Both the position numbers and the translations under genes were made by a program. Under the pieces are notes generated by a model, which was not told where the DNA came from, did no database searches, and saw only the letters and a list, made by a program, of their open reading frames with translations. Source: Deltaproteobacteria bacterium (GTDB lineage Bacteria > Myxococcota_A > UBA9160 > UBA6930). From it: a DNA stretch of 37,990 nt. Below are positions 24,561 through 36,500 of this stretch, in pieces. The stretch is taken from assembly GCA_029261815.1 (NCBI GenBank), contig JAJDAQ010000071.1:1-37990 (forward strand), read 5' to 3'. The first letter of the stretch is position 1; each line of letters starts with the position of its first letter.

Positions 24561-25052
24561 GGAAGGGGGGTACCCAAGGCCGAGCGTGCTGTCGACGGAT
24601 GGGGCGTATCTCGGTGCAGTTCGTGAATTGACGATTTTCGCTCTTTTTTCGTTTCCTGGTTGTCTTTCGCTTATTTTTCGTGCACTGTCTGCCTCACACC
24701 ACCCCCGACCCCGCCGCCGGTCGAGCTTCAAGCGGATCCCGGACCTGGGACTCGCATTCCGAAGCCGCACATGCACACCGACGACTGGATCGACCAGATC
24801 GATCAGTTCGACCAGATCGAACGATTCCAACGGAGGACTCTGAGCAACGGGCAACCAACGCGGTCGGAACCACCCCATTCATCTCGGGTGCCCTACAAGG
24901 CCCGAGATAGGAGCGCGCACACACAGGCCGCTCCGGGGCCGACGGCGGGGTCATGGGGGGAGTGCCCATCCATCTTCAAATACTGACCGGTTTCCGTGTG
25001 CCACTCAGGCCCGAGCCCGCGAGCACCGATAGGTGGGCTTGGAGCGTGGTGT
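24561..25052. other. Long intergenic region between tRNA-Lys and the MshEN-type gene
   Basis: This 490-bp stretch has no convincing gene. It begins with the upstream region of the tRNA (minus strand). T-rich tracts between about 24635 and 24680 stand out in a GC-rich neighbourhood and include TTGACG at 24628, without a matching -10. A 71-codon frame at 24771-24986 exists on the plus strand but lacks a ribosome-binding site and shows no recognisable domain. The region ends in GGAG at 25041, which serves the gene at 25053. The A+T excess suggests promoter or regulatory DNA. Confidence 0.4.
24790..24820 (+). repeat. Two direct copies of a 13-bp element, 18-bp period
   Basis: TCGACCAGATCGA occurs at 24790-24802 and again at 24808-24820, separated by TCAGT. 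The unit itself holds a partial dyad (TCGA at both ends). The 18-bp period is a multiple of three and would encode a DQI/DQF repeat if the overlapping short frame were translated. Alternatively it could be a tandem protein-binding site upstream of the gene at 25053. Confidence 0.5.
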
Positions 25053-26402
25053 ATGCACGGTGGCGGAGAAATTCCCGAGAAGACCTTCGGAAAGTTCCTG
25101 GTGGACGCCGGTGTCATCTCGTCAGCCGATCTCGAGGAAGCCACGCAGGCCATGGTGCTCTTCGGTGGGCGCCTCGGCTCCAGCCTCGTAGAAACCCGGT
25201 TGCTCTCGGTCCGCAGCCTCGAGGAGCAGCTCGGGCTCTATCTCGGCCTTGAGCCAGCGCCGGAGGATTGGCTCGGAGCGCCCGATGCGGCGGCCAAAGC
25301 GGCGTTGGCCACCGATCTCGTCATGAAGCATTCGGCCATCCCCATCGCGTTGGAGCGCCGCACGCTTCACCTGGCGATGCTTGATCCTCGAGACCTCGCC
25401 GCGACCGAAGCGCTCTCGTTCGCCACGGGGCATCGCGTGGCCGCCTACCCTGTCGCGGAGTGTCGCTTCGTTCACCTGCTGCAGTCCGGCTACGGCGTGA
25501 GGCCGAGTGTTCGGTTCCTCAACTTGATGCGCGAGGACGACGAACCGGAGATCGAGCTCCTCGTCCCGAGCGACTCGCGGCGCGCGGAACGCCCGGCGCC
25601 ACGCGAACCTTCGCGGCCGGCCCCCGCGGACGCGGCCCAGGACGTCTTTGGCATCGAACCGATCGCGGCCGATGTAGAACTCCTCGACGAGGCCACGTTC
25701 GACCAGATCCAGGCACAGAGCGTGGCATTCGCGAAATCCCTGGAGTCGGAATCGAAGTCGGAAGTCGGCACAAGCCTCGCTGTCCCGAACGCGCGCCCCG
25801 AGCTCTGGGAACTCGGTGAAGACGAAGGTCCCGCGTCACCGCTGAGCACGCCGCAAACGCTACCTCCCACCGAAGCCCCGACACCGGCCGTCCCCCGGCC
25901 CGCACCGAGCGATCTCCATGCACTCGAGATCGCCTTGACCGCGGCCGGCGACCGCGAGGAAATCATCGAGAGCGCCGTCCGACTCGCTTCGGCCTTCAGT
26001 GAAGCCGCTGCCCTGTTCGTCGTGCGCGGCGACCACGCGACGGGTGCGCAAGCGTGGCGGACGGGACGCTGGTTGCCGTTCTCGAGCGGCGTCGCGATTC
26101 CGCTTACCGGAGACAACCTACTCGCGCGCGCGACGCGGGAACTTCAACCGTGCCGCTTGGTGCCTGCCAACGCGACGCCGATCGACCTGCAGCTCGGTCG
26201 GGCGCTTGGAGCCGCGCAGGAAGGGAGCGAAATCGTCGCCTACCCGATCCTGTTGAGCGGTCGCGTCGTCAACATCCTGGTCGTCAGTGCGGGCGCTGCG
26301 CCGCTTTCCCAGCTGAGCCATGCAGCCCTTGGCGCGCTCGCCCCACGGATCGCGGCCGCCTACGAGAAACTCATCGTCGCCCGAAAGCAGCAGGCCGCCT
26401 AG
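25053..26402 (+). CDS. MshEN (T2SS E N-terminal)-domain protein with GAF-like C-terminus, no ATPase
   Basis: The 449-residue protein begins MHGGGEIPEKTFGKFLVDAG. Residues about 8-150 match the MshEN/GspE N-terminal domain (LVDAGVISSADLEEATQAM and a second helical copy near SLEEQLGLYLGLEP). That domain is an unusual c-di-GMP-binding module in type II secretion and type IV pilus ATPases. Residues about 155-305 are a low-complexity Pro/Glu/Ala linker. Residues about 310-445 resemble a GAF domain (IIESAVRLASAFSEAAALFVVRG through SGRVVNILVVSAG). No Walker motifs are present, so it cannot be the ATPase itself. A role as a signalling adaptor for secretion or motility is inference. ATG 25053 has GGAG 8 nt upstream. 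It converges on purA with 13 nt between. Confidence 0.72.
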   Translation: MHGGGEIPEKTFGKFLVDAGVISSADLEEATQAMVLFGGRLGSSLVETRLLSVRSLEEQLGLYLGLEPAPEDWLGAPDAAAKAALATDLVMKHSAIPIALERRTLHLAMLDPRDLAATEALSFATGHRVAAYPVAECRFVHLLQSGYGVRPSVRFLNLMREDDEPEIELLVPSDSRRAERPAPREPSRPAPADAAQDVFGIEPIAADVELLDEATFDQIQAQSVAFAKSLESESKSEVGTSLAVPNARPELWELGEDEGPASPLSTPQTLPPTEAPTPAVPRPAPSDLHALEIALTAAGDREEIIESAVRLASAFSEAAALFVVRGDHATGAQAWRTGRWLPFSSGVAIPLTGDNLLARATRELQPCRLVPANATPIDLQLGRALGAAQEGSEIVAYPILLSGRVVNILVVSAGAAPLSQLSHAALGALAPRIAAAYEKLIVARKQQAA

Positions 26403-26415
26403 CAGCGATGCTTGC

Positions 26416-29297
<2,882 letters not shown>

Positions 29298-29650
29298 GTT
29301 CGTCCTCGCTTCCTGTCGGTTTGGGCCGGCGTTTCGGTTTGGGCCGGCGTTTCGACCCGCTCCCGGACGCGGCCGCGCGCACGACGGGCGCGGCAACATC
29401 CGGGCGCTCTCGCGCTCGTTGTGGCTCGGCGATTCCTCCCCCTGCGCCTCCTGCGCGGTGGGGTCGCCCTGCGAGATGGGCCGCCGGGGGCTGCGGCCGG
29501 CCAATCTCGGGCCGTGACCGAGGGAATTTCGCCAACGGACCGGGGCGTGTCAAACGAACGCCGGATCGCGGGCCCATCGGGTGGAGCGGCTTCCGACGGA
29601 CTTGCTCCGACGCGGGAGCCCTCGGGAAATCTGTCCTAGCGTCCGTGCCC
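29298..29650. other. Divergent intergenic region between serA and aroA
   Basis: This 353-bp gap separates divergently transcribed serA and aroA. It holds the serA ribosome-binding site (GAGG on the minus strand at 29304-29307) and the 18-bp tandem duplication at 29317-29352. The rest is GC-rich with no gene I can defend and no clear -35/-10 pair on either strand. Both promoters must lie here or inside the flanking gene ends. Confidence 0.5.
29317..29352 (+). repeat. 18-bp perfect tandem duplication in the serA leader
   Basis: CGGTTTGGGCCGGCGTTT is repeated exactly end to end (29317-29334 and 29335-29352). It lies about 20-55 nt upstream of the serA GTG. If the longer serA frame were used, it would encode an NAGPNR hexapeptide twice. 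The perfection of the copy suggests a recent slippage event. Confidence 0.85.
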
Positions 29651-30937
29651 ATGGAGAGCGCAAAGCCGGCGTGGCCCGACCCCTACCCCGTCCGACCACG
29701 GCCGGGGCTCGATGTCCGAGTCCGCCCGCCCGGCGCGCGGAGCCTGACGAACCGCGCGCTGCTGGCGGCCGCACTCGCTCCCGGACGCAGTGTCGTCGAG
29801 GGCATCACGGCGAGTGATGATGCGCTGGCCATGCGGGATGGGCTCGAGACCCTTGGGGCCCACATCGAGGGCGAGGGCAGCACCTGGACCGTGTCGGGGC
29901 GAAACGGCCGATTTCTCGCCCCCAAACGCACCGTGAACGTGCGTGCCTCGGGGACCACCGCGCGCTTCCTGACCGCGGCCGCGGCGCTGGCTGAGGGCCC
30001 CACCACACTCGACGGGATCGCGCGGATGCGCGAACGCCCGATCGACAATCTCGTGGACGCCATGGTTTCGCTCGGCGCGCCTGCCCGTACCTTGGGCGCG
30101 AACGGCTGCCCTCCCGTCGAAATCCAGGGCGGTGGCCTCCCGGGCGGGCACGCAATCATCGACGCCAGCCGGTCGAGCCAGTTCGTCTCGGGGCTGCTGC
30201 TGGCGGCGCCCTGTGCCGCTCGCGACGTGGTGCTCGAACTCAAGGACGGAGCCCTCGTCTCCCGCCCCTTCGTCGACATGACCCTCGACGTCATGCGCGC
30301 CTTCGGTGCCAACCCCGTCTGGAGCAGCGAGACGACGCTCACCGTGCCCGCGACCGGCTATCGCGAGACCCACTTCGTCGTCGAACCGGACGCGCAGGGA
30401 GCCGTCTACGGTTTCTGCGCGGCCGCGATCACAGGCGGTCGGGTGGTCACCGAACAACTCTCGGGCGACTCGAAGCAAGGGGATCTGCGCATCCTCGACG
30501 CACTCGAAGCCATGGGCTGCGTCGTGGAACGGCGCGCCACCGAAATCGAAGTACGCGGCCCCCAGCGACTTCAGGGCGTAACGGTTGACGGCAATACCTG
30601 GCCGGACGCGGTGCTCGCTCTCGCCGTCGTCGCTGCATTCGCCGAGGGCCCGACCGAGGTATCCGGCCTCGCACACCTCCGACTCAAGGAGACCGATCGA
30701 CTCGTGGCGCTCGAAACAGAGCTTCGACGCCTCGGCGCCCACGCAGTCACGGGCGAAGATTCCCTACGAATCGAACCGAAGGGGGTCCGACCCGCCGTCA
30801 TCGAGACCTACGAGGATCACCGCATGGCGATGTCCTTCGCACTCGCAGGACTCCGCGCCGAGGGGATCGAAATCCGCGACCCGGGCTGTGTCGCCAAGAC
30901 CTGGCCCGACTTCTTCGACGTGCTCGAACGCTGGTAG
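29651..30937 (+). CDS. aroA: 3-phosphoshikimate 1-carboxyvinyltransferase (EPSP synthase)
   Basis: AroA joins phosphoenolpyruvate to shikimate-3-phosphate in chorismate synthesis. The 428-residue length is standard. Conserved blocks are ERPIDNLVDAM (active-site arginine), DASRSSQFVSGLLLA, NTWPDAVLALAV (catalytic Asp), LRLKETDR (catalytic Glu), YEDHRMAMSFALAG and CVAKTWPDFFDVL (active-site Lys). Two usual active-site residues differ. The N-terminal P-G-D/S-K-S is P-G-A-R-S, placing R30 where E. coli has K22. RASGTTARFL has A where E. coli has N94. The start is uncertain: ATG 29651 gives a normal N-terminus but has a weak ribosome-binding site, and GTG 29645 is two codons upstream. It is divergent from serA and convergent with exbD. 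Confidence 0.93.
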   Translation: MESAKPAWPDPYPVRPRPGLDVRVRPPGARSLTNRALLAAALAPGRSVVEGITASDDALAMRDGLETLGAHIEGEGSTWTVSGRNGRFLAPKRTVNVRASGTTARFLTAAAALAEGPTTLDGIARMRERPIDNLVDAMVSLGAPARTLGANGCPPVEIQGGGLPGGHAIIDASRSSQFVSGLLLAAPCAARDVVLELKDGALVSRPFVDMTLDVMRAFGANPVWSSETTLTVPATGYRETHFVVEPDAQGAVYGFCAAAITGGRVVTEQLSGDSKQGDLRILDALEAMGCVVERRATEIEVRGPQRLQGVTVDGNTWPDAVLALAVVAAFAEGPTEVSGLAHLRLKETDRLVALETELRRLGAHAVTGEDSLRIEPKGVRPAVIETYEDHRMAMSFALAGLRAEGIEIRDPGCVAKTWPDFFDVLERW

Positions 30938-30961
30938 CGCCAAGCGAACGGACTCGCTGGC

Positions 30962-31393
30962 CTAACGTTTCTTCGGCTTGCTCGTCGCCAACGCAAAACC
31001 TTCGGCGCCCGCGAGCTGGGCCTGATCCAAGACGAAGACGGCCTCGCCGTAGATGATCTCGCGGTCTCCCCGCAGGATGACCAGCTTGTCCTCGGCATCC
31101 GCGAGCGCCTTCTCCAGGTAAACGCGCAGTGCGTCCTTCCTGACGGCCTCACCGTTTACCTGGATCGATCCATCCGTCTGGACCGTGACAGTGACGGCCT
31201 TCGGGGGTGTACTGGAGGCCTCCTGCGCCTCGGGCAGATCGACCTTCTTCCCCGTGTTCGCGATGACGGACGACGTCACCATGAAGATGATCAACAGGAC
31301 CAGGAACACGTCCGTGAGCGGCGTGATGTTGATCTCGGCGACGATGCCGCCGGCACCTTCGTCGTCACCGTCCTGCGGCAGTGAGATCGCCAT
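30962..31393 (-). CDS. exbD: ExbD/TolR family biopolymer transport protein
   Basis: This 143-residue inner-membrane protein has the ExbD layout. A short cytoplasmic N-terminus is followed by one TM helix beginning INITPLTDVFLVLLIIFMVTS, with the conserved proton-carrying aspartate D28. A periplasmic domain follows (about 46-140) with KKVDLPEA and VTVQTDGSIQVNGEAV, and the tail is basic. Together with ExbB it converts proton motive force into movement of TonB or TolA. The second of two adjacent ATGs (31393) is preferred because GGAGG lies 6 nt upstream; the first is 3 nt away. The gene begins 29 nt inside the end of exbB, so translation is coupled. The TolQ/TolR system is the alternative assignment. 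Confidence 0.9.
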   Translation of the reverse strand: MAISLPQDGDDEGAGGIVAEINITPLTDVFLVLLIIFMVTSSVIANTGKKVDLPEAQEASSTPPKAVTVTVQTDGSIQVNGEAVRKDALRVYLEKALADAEDKLVILRGDREIIYGEAVFVLDQAQLAGAEGFALATSKPKKR

Positions 31394-32039
31394 CATTCCC
31401 CTCCGTTTCACCGGCTTCGAGGAAGAGCAGCGCTTGCACGAGCCGTTCGCTTGCACGCGCGAACGTCGACGAGATCGCCCCGACCCGGGTCTGCAGCCAG
31501 TTGAAGATGAGGAGCGCCACGATCGCGACCAGCAAGCCGACCGCGGTTGCAACGAGGGCTTCCGAGATCCCGGCGGAAACCACTTCGAAACCCGCGTCGC
31601 CGCTGGAGGCGATTTCGCCGAACGCGACCATGATTCCGATCACGGTTCCGAGCAATCCGAAGTAAGGCGCGAGTGAACCGATCGTGCCGATGAACCAGAG
31701 GCCACGGCGGAGTTCGGTGACCAGTTCCGCCCGCGCCGTATGGATCACCTGACTCAGGTCCTCGAGCGCGATCGACTTCCAACGCAGCCCCTCGCCAAAC
31801 ACGTCGGCCATGGGCGTCGTCGACGCTTCGCACAACGTCCGTGCAGCGGAGAGATCTCGACGAACGAGACAATCCACCAACTTGCGTGTCAGGTCGCGCG
31901 TCTGCGCTTCCAGCCCGCGGTACTTCATGAGCCGCTCGAACGCGATCCCGAAGATCACGACCGACAGGAGGCCGAGCGGGATCGTGGTGAACCGCGCTAG
32001 CCAGAGGAGCTCGAGCAGCTCCGACGATTCCAGATTCAA
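31365..32039 (-). CDS. exbB: ExbB/TolQ/MotA-type proton channel protein
   Basis: The 224-residue product has three TM helices: one near residues 17-35 (LARFTTIPLGLLSVVIFGIAF) and two in the conserved C-terminal block. That block reads GTIGSLAPYFGLLGTVIGIMVAF and continues with ISEALVATAVGLLVAIVALLIF. The cytoplasmic segment between TM1 and TM2 is rich in Arg and Glu, as usual. I selected TTG 32039 because AGGGGG lies 8 nt upstream and the resulting length is normal. The open frame runs on to 32264 but the extra residues are basic and low in hydrophobicity. It overlaps exbD and is divergent from the TonB-like gene, from which it is separated by about 400 bp. Confidence 0.88.
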   Translation of the reverse strand: MNLESSELLELLWLARFTTIPLGLLSVVIFGIAFERLMKYRGLEAQTRDLTRKLVDCLVRRDLSAARTLCEASTTPMADVFGEGLRWKSIALEDLSQVIHTARAELVTELRRGLWFIGTIGSLAPYFGLLGTVIGIMVAFGEIASSGDAGFEVVSAGISEALVATAVGLLVAIVALLIFNWLQTRVGAISSTFARASERLVQALLFLEAGETEGNDGDLTAAGR

Positions 32040-32125
32040 GGTGTTGTCCCCCTGGTGCCGTTTACGCGCCAATCGCGACCGCGGATGTCCTCTTGCGCGC
32101 ATTGGGTACAGGATCGCCGCGCGCG

Positions 32126-32155
32126 TTGACACCCCCAGGCGCCACTGGGTAGGAT
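32126..32155 (+). promoter_or_regulatory. Sigma-70-like promoter for the TonB-like/repeat-protein operon
   Basis: TTGACA at 32126-32131 is a perfect -35 box. After an 18-nt spacer, TAGGAT at 32150-32155 matches 4 of 6 -10 positions, including the key T, A and final T. Transcription would start near 32162, leaving a leader of about 280 nt before the TonB-like ATG at 32443. It points away from exbB. Confidence 0.5.
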
Positions 32156-32322
32156 GCCATGAGCGCCGAAAAGGTGAGCGATCTCGATAGGTTGCGCGTC
32201 TCTTTCCCCTCGCTTGCGGCCCCCCGCGGAGATATTGCCCGCGACCTGCGCCGCGCTGGAGCATTCAGGGGAAACCGCGCAGGACATCGGACGCGTACAG
32301 GAGCGCGAGCGCACAAACCGCA

Positions 32323-32348
32323 CGAAGCGGCCAAGAGAAGCCGCTTCG
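32323..32348 (+). other. 9-bp stem-loop in the leader of the TonB-like gene
   Basis: CGAAGCGGC at 32323-32331 pairs perfectly with GCCGCTTCG at 32340-32348, closing an 8-nt loop (CAAGAGAA). It is not followed by a U-tract, so it is unlikely to be an intrinsic terminator. It lies about 95 nt before the start codon. Confidence 0.5.
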
Positions 32349-32442
32349 AGCTGAAACGATTCTGGGGCCCGAAGGCACTCATTTCTACGGTGGGTGTCTC
32401 AAAGAGGGGCCTCTCTGCGAAACCGAGGAGCAAGTAGGAGTC

Positions 32443-33561
32443 ATGGCCGACGAGTGGATCGTCCGGCGTCGCAAGCGACGCAGCACGCCGATGCGGGAAC
32501 GACGGGTTCTCGGCGGTAGCGCGTTGGCCGTCGCCAGGGGCGCTGCGATCGATTTCCCGGGTGCGCAGATGCCCGAGCCGGAATCGGCGCGGGACCAGGC
32601 GCGGGGTTGGCTGCTCTCGGCCGGTATCCACCTGGGCGGGCTCATTGTCCTCTTCTTGCTGGCCACACTCGCGCCCGAAGAGTTCGTGGAAGAACTGATC
32701 GAGGTCAGCCGATTGCCGGAAACGGAGTCGAGCGAGCCCTCGGCACCGCGGCCCAAGGTCATCGCGGAGAGCTCGGGCGGCTACGCGCCTGCGCCGCAGG
32801 CCGTTCCCACCCTCGTCCAGAATCCGGCGATCATCCAACAGCGTGCCGCCATCGTGCAGGCCACGGCGATCAAGCGCGAAGCGGTCTCCGCGGTCGCCGC
32901 CCCGGTGCAGGTTGCGCGTGCTGCGGTCGAGGTCGCTCAGGTCCGCGCCTATCAGTCAGTCACCTCGGCCACCGCGAGCGCGGTGGAAGTCGAAGCGGCC
33001 GCCGCGGTCATCGAAGGTCCCGTGGATGTGCAGGCTCCGGTCGGCATCGCATCCGGTCCTCGCCAGGTCACGACCGGCAGCACCGCCGGGATCGCCAACC
33101 CGAGCGCGCTCGGCACCGGGAGTTCCGTGCGGGACGGCATCGCCTCGAACCGTGACGTATTCGGCGGCAAGGAAGGCGCACGCGCGCAGGTCAATTGGGA
33201 GGTCGGTGCGGGCGGCGGACGCGGGAGCGGTGGCAGTGGCACCGGTCCGGGCGGGGTCGCCGTCTCGGATTGCATCGATCGCCCCGCCGTCGACACCTAT
33301 CTCGAACGGGTCAAGGAGCGCGTCGAGCTCCGCTGGGCCGATGACGGCTCAGTCGGCGCGAACGAAGTCGTGATGCGTTTCCGGCTCGACGTCTCGGGGT
33401 CCGCGAGTCGGATCCGTGTCACCCGGACCACGAATCAAGCGATGGGCGAATCCGCCGCGCAGGCCATGCGCGCTGCGTCGCCCTTCGAGCCCATGTCGGA
33501 CACTGTGCGTTGCCTCGCCGGCGCCAACATCACGCTTACGTTCTCGAGTGACTCGCTCTAG
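32443..33561 (+). CDS. TonB/TolA-like energy-transducing protein
   Basis: This 372-residue protein has an unusually long basic cytoplasmic N-terminus (about 55 residues). One TM helix follows (WLLSAGIHLGGLIVLFLLATL, about 56-77). The periplasmic linker is rich in Ala, Val, Pro and Glu (about 80-270), with a glycine-rich stretch near 255-272. The C-terminal domain (about 277-372) resembles TonB/TolA C-terminal folds (DTYLERVKERVELRW, then VVMRFRLDVSGSASRIRVTR). C277 and C357 could form a disulfide. Divergent exbB/exbD and the shared leader make a TonB-type role likely. AGGAG lies only 2 nt before the ATG, so the start is less certain. It overlaps the repeat-protein gene by 14 nt. Confidence 0.78.
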   Translation: MADEWIVRRRKRRSTPMRERRVLGGSALAVARGAAIDFPGAQMPEPESARDQARGWLLSAGIHLGGLIVLFLLATLAPEEFVEELIEVSRLPETESSEPSAPRPKVIAESSGGYAPAPQAVPTLVQNPAIIQQRAAIVQATAIKREAVSAVAAPVQVARAAVEVAQVRAYQSVTSATASAVEVEAAAAVIEGPVDVQAPVGIASGPRQVTTGSTAGIANPSALGTGSSVRDGIASNRDVFGGKEGARAQVNWEVGAGGGRGSGGSGTGPGGVAVSDCIDRPAVDTYLERVKERVELRWADDGSVGANEVVMRFRLDVSGSASRIRVTRTTNQAMGESAAQAMRAASPFEPMSDTVRCLAGANITLTFSSDSL

Positions 33562-36500
33562 CACCCGCGCCCTCCTCCTGGCGTTCCTCGCGGGCGCCGT
33601 CGTTGCGTCCCCTCTTTCGGCGCAAGTCCCGCCCGTGGTCCTCAAGTTCGACGAGAACGAGGAAGTCTCGGAGAAGCGCGTCGATACCAACCGTGACGGA
33701 CGCTACGACGAGTTCATCTACTACGAGAACGGTGAGCCGGTCCGTGCCGAGCAGGACACCGACCACGACGGCCAGCTCGACACCTGGGTCGACCACGGCG
33801 CCGGCGGAGCGCCGACGCACCAGGAACGCGATGCCAACGGGGACGGTCAGCGCGACCAGTGGATCGACTTCGAGAATGGCGAGCCGACGAGCCAACGTGA
33901 CGACACCAACTATGACGGCGAAGTCGATGCGACCATCACCTTCGAGCAAGGCGTCGCCGTCTTGCGTGTCGAGGACACCGACTTCGACGGCAAGCCGGAT
34001 CGTCGCATCACCTATCGCGACAACCAACCCGCGAGCGTCGAGCAGGACACCGATGAAGACGGCCGCCCCGAGATCCGAGCCGAATATGGCGCCGGCGGGA
34101 AGAAGGTTCTCGAAACCCAGGACCTGAACGACGACGGCCGCATGGACATCCGAATCGTCTACGCGGACGGCGAACGCACCCGCATGGAAGAAGACAGCGA
34201 CTTCTCCGGAACGCCCGATGTCTTTACCGACTACGTGGCGGGCGAGATCTCGCGTCGCAGCGCAGACACCACCGGGGACGGCGAGATCGACGTGATCTCG
34301 GACTTCGAGGGCGGAGAAGAAGTCCGACAGGTCAGGGACCCGGATCGTGACGGCAACATCGACATCGAGGTCGAATTCGCCGACGGGAGAAAGACCCGCG
34401 AGGCCTTCGACCGGGACGACAATGGCCAGATCGATGTCGAGCGCCTCTACGACAACGGCCGGAAGTCCCTGGAACGCGAAGACACCAACAAGGACGGAAC
34501 CTTCGACGTCGAGACCCGAATGGACGGGGACACCAAGCTTGCGGCCGAAGCGGACACGAATCACGACGGCCAGGCCGATGCGTTCATCTCGTTCACCGAC
34601 GGACGTCGCGTCCGCCAGGAAGAAGACCAGAACCACGACGGAACGATCGACGCCATCTTCACGTACTCCACGAGCGGAGAGCAGATCCAGGCGGAGCGCC
34701 GCGATGCAGACTTCGATGGCCGCTTCGAGACCCAGGCGACCTACCGAAACGGTGTCGTTGCGCGGCGCGAGACCGATCGCAGCGGAAACGGGCAACCCGA
34801 CAAGATCGAGGTCTTCCGGGAAGGGGCGCTGGCGCGTGTCGAACTCGACGAGGACGGCGACGACCGCATGGAACTCTGGAACTTCTACGACGCCCAGGGT
34901 CGGCTCGAGAAGCAGGAAAAGGACACGCGCGCTGACGGCGCCCCCGACACATTCGTGACGCTCTTCCCCGACTCCGGAACGATCGAACGCGTGTTGACGG
35001 ACAAGGACGGCAATGGCGTCGTCGACACCTGGCGCAACAACGACAAGGACGGCGTCACCACACTGCTCGAAACCGATGAGAACGGCGATGGCACGCCGGA
35101 TCGCGTCGTGTCATTCGAGGGTGGAGTCGCCGTCCGCTTCACGGCCGACACCGACTTCGACGGTGAGGTCGATGTCGAGGGAACCCTCGCCGAAGACGGC
35201 TCGGTGCAGTCCGAGAAGAAGACCGCGACCGGCGACGACGGCAGCAAGCTGGGCGTCGAGGTGGAGTACGCCAACGGCAAGAAGGTGCGCGAAGCGCAGG
35301 ACAAGGACGGCGACGGCAACGCCGACGTGGTCTCGTTCTTCGTGGATGGCAACCTGTCGCGCCAGGAACAGGACCGTAACGGCGACGGCAGCGCGGACAC
35401 CTTCCTCGAGTTCGAGGCGGGCCGAAAGGTCCGACAGGCGCGCGACACCAATGGCGATGGCCGCACCGACACGACGCTCTTCTATGGCGACGACGGCAAG
35501 ATCGCCCGGTCCGAGAAGGATCGGAACGGCGACGGCAACATCGACTTCCGCCGCACCCGAAGTGCCGGCGTCGTGACTCGCGAGGAAGAAGACTCGAACC
35601 AGGATGGGCGCTTCGACCTCCTCACGACGTTCAGCGAGGGCAAGCCTGCGCGGACGGAACGAGATGACGACGGGGACGGACGCGCCGAACTCATCATCAC
35701 CTATTCCGATGGCGAGAAGCGACGTCAGGAAGAAGACCGGAATGCGGACGGGGCCACCGATGTCATCACCCATTTCGCCGCCGACGGCGTGCCCGAGCGG
35801 CTGGAACAGGACGCCGACGGCGATGGGCGCTTCGAAACCACGACGCGCCTCGTCAATGGCCAACCGGCCCTGGTGGAACGCGACCGAGATGGGGACGGCG
35901 AGGCCGACGTGCGCGTCACCTATCGGGACGGTGCTGAAGCCGAGACCGAACAGGACGACGACTTCGACGGAAACTTCGAGATCCGTTTCGCCGCCACCCA
36001 GGGCGGTGGCCAACAACAGACCGAGGATCGCAACGGCGACGGCCGACCGGACGTCACGGTCACGCTCGACGCGGACGGACAGGTCACGCGACGTGAAGAA
36101 GACCGCGACTTCGACGGAACCCCCGACCTGATCGCGACGTTTCGCGGTGGCAAGGCCGAGAGCCTCCGCGAAGACACGCGTGGCAAGGGCTGCTTCGATC
36201 GAGAGGAAGACTACGACGCAGAAGGCCGGCCACGCGAAATTCGCCTCGACGAGAACGGCGACTGCAAGATCGACCTCTGGTCCCACTCGTTAGGCGGCCA
36301 GGTCCAATGGCAAGCCCAGGATCAACGCGGCGAGGGACGCGCCACGGTCCTGACGCGTTTCGATCGCGAGGGGCGTCCCACCATCCAGGAACTCCGCAAG
36401 GAAGGCAATCGACGCCCGGACACGAAGCTCTTCTTCCAATCGGACGGATCGGTTCGCAGTCAGTGCCTCGATAGCAATGGCAACGGAAAGCCCGACATCC

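Larger units (their letters stand above)
32040..32442. other. Divergent intergenic region between exbB and the TonB-like gene
   Basis: Some 400 bp separate the two start codons. It contains the promoter at 32126-32155 and a stem-loop at 32323-32348. A smaller AGAGG-GG-CCTCT dyad lies at 32403-32414, close to the downstream start. A 92-codon plus-strand frame from 32159 is rejected because its start would lie at or before the predicted transcription start. No exbB-directed promoter is obvious on the minus strand. Confidence 0.5.

Noticed and set aside
32159..32437. 92-codon plus-strand frame in the exbB/TonB gap
   Set aside because: The ATG lies just after the -10 box and before the predicted transcription start, and the translation is Arg-rich without a recognisable fold.
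33536..36286. Two long minus-strand frames (about 419 and 391 codons) opposite the repeat protein
   Set aside because: They are mirror images of the DxDxDG codon pattern: the V/A/D-rich sequence follows the same period, and no ribosome-binding sites or domains are visible.
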